Assembly: GCF_027359355.1 (NCBI RefSeq)
Contig: NZ_CP114777.1
Location: 620,001-684,000 of the forward strand
DNA length: 64,000 nucleotides
Origin: Prochlorococcus marinus str. MIT 1214
GTDB taxonomy: Bacteria > Cyanobacteriota > Cyanobacteriia > PCC-6307 > Cyanobiaceae
Direction: 5' to 3'
The notes beneath the pieces are model-generated. The model made no database searches. It was not told the origin of the DNA and saw nothing but the letters and a program-made list of their open reading frames with translations. The number at the start of each line of letters is the position of its first letter. The first letter of the stretch is position 1. This document shows positions 61,539 to 64,000 of the stretch, one piece after another. The translations under genes were made by a program, and so were the position numbers.

Positions 61539-63395
61539 TTAAGAAGACAAGTCTCGATATTTATCATGTTTAGCAAGGATTTCCAAAGCAGGATGGAGCA
61601 TCTCCTTATAATTTTTCCATCCACCTACAGATTTTGGGTTGATTGGTGTACGAACTTGAACCGTACTTGCTGTAGAAATTGCGCGAGGATTAAGATGCGG
61701 TGATAGATATGACTCGTCCCATTCCCAACCTAACCAAGAAATCAAAGATTTAATTTCTATATCAGAATTAGTAACCAATGAATCATAATTCAAGTCATAT
61801 ATTTTAGATCTAAATTTATTCTTATATTCTGTCATTACTTGTTCTTGATCTAAATAAACATTGGCACAATCAACTAAAGAGGAAGAAAACTCATTCCCAT
61901 TAGAAAAATTTGCACGATAAATTGAAAGTATATTATCTAAAGGATTTCTAAAACAATGAATGATCTTTGCATTATCAATTTGATTAGCGATAATACCTGC
62001 GTATTGATAATTATATAACATCTTATCAGTTATGATATTAAATTTTCTTATAGAAATATTTACTTTTTTCAAATACAAATTAGAAAGATTTATGTTCTTA
62101 TTAATAGATTTAACCTTATTCCAATATAAAAATGCTTCCTCTAAAATATTTGTCTCACCTAAATCGAAAGCAGCACTATTAATACTTAGAATAGATTCTA
62201 ATAATGTAGAGCCTGATCTTGGCATTCCAACAATAAAAATACATTGAAAAGGATCTTTTCTTATTATTAGATTATTATTTTTTTTATAAGAGACTGTAAG
62301 TAATTGCTTTGATTTATTGAAATATATCTCTGGATTAAATGGTTTAATTTTAATTTTAATTTGATTCGCAATTTGAAGGCATTCGGCACTATCTATATAT
62401 TTTTTCTCCTTATGAAAGATATTTGATCTAGCAAAATAAATATCAATTGTCTCTTTTGGCTTCTTGTTATCTAAAATAACTTTAGAAAATAATTTATTTC
62501 GCCATTTAGTATTTATTCCTATGGGTAAAAGAGTAGATAAGGAAAAGTATGCTCCAGCCAAATCATTTTTAATTTCAAGAGCTTTCAGGTAAGCCAATTC
62601 GGATTTATTTAAATAGCCAAGATCCTTTTGAACATTACCCAAATTCGAATAAGCTTCTGCAAAATTAGGCATTAGTTTTATAGATTTTTGATAGAAAGAT
62701 TCTGCTTCCTTTAATTTTCTTAAGTCATGTAATGTATTCGCTAAATTATAATAAAAATCTGCCACATCAGGGGTAAGTTCTATTGCTTTAAGATGAGATG
62801 ATTCTGCTTCTTTTAATTGACCAAGCTCTCTGAGGATTATTCCTCTATTGGAATAGGCTTTCCCATCACATGGATTATATTGAATTGACTTCCTAATAAA
62901 AAATTCTGCATCGCTAAGTTTACCCAGCTCATATAATATAGTCGCTAAATTACAATAAGCTTCTGCGAAATCAATTTTCAAATTAATAGCTTTACGTAGA
63001 AATAGTTCTGCTTCTGTTAAGTTACCAATTTCTTTTAAAGTATTTGCAAGATTATAATAACCTCTTGCAAAATTTGGATTAAGCTCTATAGATTTACGTT
63101 GATATCTTTCTGCTTCTTTAATTTTGCCAAGAACTTTTAATATAATTCCATAGTTTGATAAAACAACTGAATTATTAAGTCCGAGAGCTAAATAACGTTC
63201 GTAGTGATTAGCTGCTTCTAAAATGTCACCATTTGAATGTGCTTTAAATGCTTTTGCGATTATTTCATCTTTAAACTTATTAGTTAAAATATTTATATTT
63301 CCATGAATTTCACTCAATAAAAATGGAACGGAATAAATATTTAAGTCATTCTTTTTCTCAATATTCCCATCATCTTGATCGAACTCTCTACTCAT
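61539..63395 (-). CDS. TPR protein with sulfotransferase domain
   Basis: A multi-TPR protein with a C-terminal PAPS-dependent sulfotransferase. The chosen ATG at 63395 gives MSREFDQDDGN; TTG (63440) and ATG (63431) also exist upstream. The N-terminal cap (LNIYSVPFLLSEIHGNINILTN) and first repeat (AFKAHSNGDILEAANHYERYL) resemble those of the TPR/GT9 protein. About eight TPRs follow. The 5'-phosphosulfate loop is GMPRSGSTLLESIL, and the 3'-phosphate site lies in CFRNPLDNILSIYRANF. Target could be a glycan or tyrosine; not determined. Confidence 0.9.
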   Translation of the reverse strand: MSREFDQDDGNIEKKNDLNIYSVPFLLSEIHGNINILTNKFKDEIIAKAFKAHSNGDILEAANHYERYLALGLNNSVVLSNYGIILKVLGKIKEAERYQRKSIELNPNFARGYYNLANTLKEIGNLTEAELFLRKAINLKIDFAEAYCNLATILYELGKLSDAEFFIRKSIQYNPCDGKAYSNRGIILRELGQLKEAESSHLKAIELTPDVADFYYNLANTLHDLRKLKEAESFYQKSIKLMPNFAEAYSNLGNVQKDLGYLNKSELAYLKALEIKNDLAGAYFSLSTLLPIGINTKWRNKLFSKVILDNKKPKETIDIYFARSNIFHKEKKYIDSAECLQIANQIKIKIKPFNPEIYFNKSKQLLTVSYKKNNNLIIRKDPFQCIFIVGMPRSGSTLLESILSINSAAFDLGETNILEEAFLYWNKVKSINKNINLSNLYLKKVNISIRKFNIITDKMLYNYQYAGIIANQIDNAKIIHCFRNPLDNILSIYRANFSNGNEFSSSLVDCANVYLDQEQVMTEYKNKFRSKIYDLNYDSLVTNSDIEIKSLISWLGWEWDESYLSPHLNPRAISTASTVQVRTPINPKSVGGWKNYKEMLHPALEILAKHDKYRDLSS

Positions 63396-63678
63396 ACCCA
63401 GTACAACATAAAAATGTCGTATATGTTTCATTAATGCCAATATTTTATTACATTAGATGGTAATAATTGCTTTTAATACAAATAGCTTTAATTTCTATTG
63501 AGAAACAAAATCTTAGGATCAGATCTCAACGATTTCAAAAGTAGGGTTTAGAACAGTCTGAATGACTGAAAAGCGAGTCAGTCGTTAGATTAAAAGCCAG
63601 GAGATTTGTAATTTGATATTCGAGAAGCTTTGGTATGAAAAGCGTATTAAACATTAAATATCAACTCATAGAAGGCAG

Positions 63679-63882
63679 TTGATAGCAAAAGATTATCTCA
63701 ATTTTTACGTTGTTGGTTCAACAGTATCAATAAGGCTCATTACGAAAGATAGATACGGAAGAACAATTGCTGAATTGTCAAAAGGGTCTATAAATATTAA
63801 GGAACAGCTAGTTGAAAAAGGCTTTGGAAGCATCTATGAAAGATATGCAAGTCAATGTGAGTGGAGCAAGAATAAAATATGA
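63679..63882 (+). pseudogene. Staphylococcal-nuclease-domain fragment
   Basis: A 67-residue ORF (TTG start) matching only the second half of an SNase domain: RLITKDRYGRTIAELSKGSINIKEQLVEKGFGSIYERYASQCEW. The first half with the DGDT and DAPE active-site segments is missing, and upstream sequence does not restore it. It is probably a remnant or the 3' end of a degraded gene. Its stop overlaps the ATG of the next ORF (ATGA). Confidence 0.6.
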
Positions 63883-64000
63883 AACTCCTTAATACTGCTA
63901 TTGCTTTTGGAGTAGGTGCAGTAATTACTGCTAGCTTATCTCTTCTGAAAGTGAATAAGGATTTTATTGTTGGATCAACAGCTTTAGTTGTAGGAGCAGG
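63879..64000 (+). CDS. Hypothetical hydrophobic protein (3' partial)
   Basis: ATG overlapping the stop of the nuclease fragment. The visible 40 codons begin MKLLNTAIAFGVGAVITASL and continue hydrophobic (FIVGSTALVVGAG), so it is a membrane or signal-bearing protein. It runs off the right edge and cannot be identified. Confidence 0.5.
   Translation, partial: MKLLNTAIAFGVGAVITASLSLLKVNKDFIVGSTALVVGA

Noticed and set aside
53136-63882. Prophage or insertion-sequence origin of the accessory island
   Set aside because: No integrase, transposase, terminal repeats, tRNA or phage structural genes are visible.

Overview
This window looks like chromosome from a low-light-adapted Prochlorococcus. The DNA is AT-rich and gene-dense. 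It carries five tandem pcb genes (divinyl-chlorophyll a/b antenna), psbA, petG, a lycopene cyclase and magnesium-chelatase chlI. The cyanobacterial small RNA Yfr1 sits between guaB and trxA. Affiliation with the low-light group rests on the large pcb array and the photolyase-type genes; I cannot assign a strain. I found no rRNA, tRNA, CRISPR array, insertion sequence or prophage.

1-26 kb is a conserved housekeeping core: a PgpH-like HD phosphohydrolase (cut by the left edge), leuA, a GH57 glucan enzyme, lycopene cyclase coupled to gyrA, guaB-Yfr1-trxA-hisH-rsmD, petG antisense to the end of rsmD, a cytochrome cM-like protein, a TrmH-family methylase, a class A beta-lactamase-like protein, chlI-ruvC-formyl-THF cycloligase-sufE-hom, a peptide-type ABC binding protein with one permease, an alpha/beta hydrolase and an MFS carrier.

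26-31 kb holds small and poorly known genes: a PfkB kinase, several short membrane proteins missed by length cut-offs, a lumenal pentapeptide protein, an MIF homologue, a DCC-family thiol oxidoreductase without a usable start codon, and an acidic 26-residue-repeat protein. 31-38.2 kb is the pcb array, five copies on the minus strand with two unknown small genes on the opposite strand. All five copies share a short element 71-84 nt upstream of the start codon. 38.4-43.3 kb is a light/redox block: a TIGR03643 protein, a DUF2256 zinc-ribbon protein, a photolyase-related protein that seems to lack the Fe-S ligand block, a PrxQ peroxiredoxin, a photolyase FAD domain without its antenna domain, and an SDR.

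43.4-52.9 kb contains the ATP-grasp/alpha-E/transglutaminase operon, a 1276-residue multi-repeat RTX/DUF4214 protein and psbA. 53-64 kb is an accessory island. Three proteins share a TPR front end and a related N-terminus but carry different catalytic ends (GT9-like, SPINDLY/GT41-like, sulfotransferase). They surround a sugar-modification cassette (cupin epimerase-like, C-methyltransferase, Gfo/Idh/MocA oxidoreductase). Together with the giant repeat protein this suggests, by inference only, a system that decorates the cell surface or secreted proteins with sugar and sulfate.
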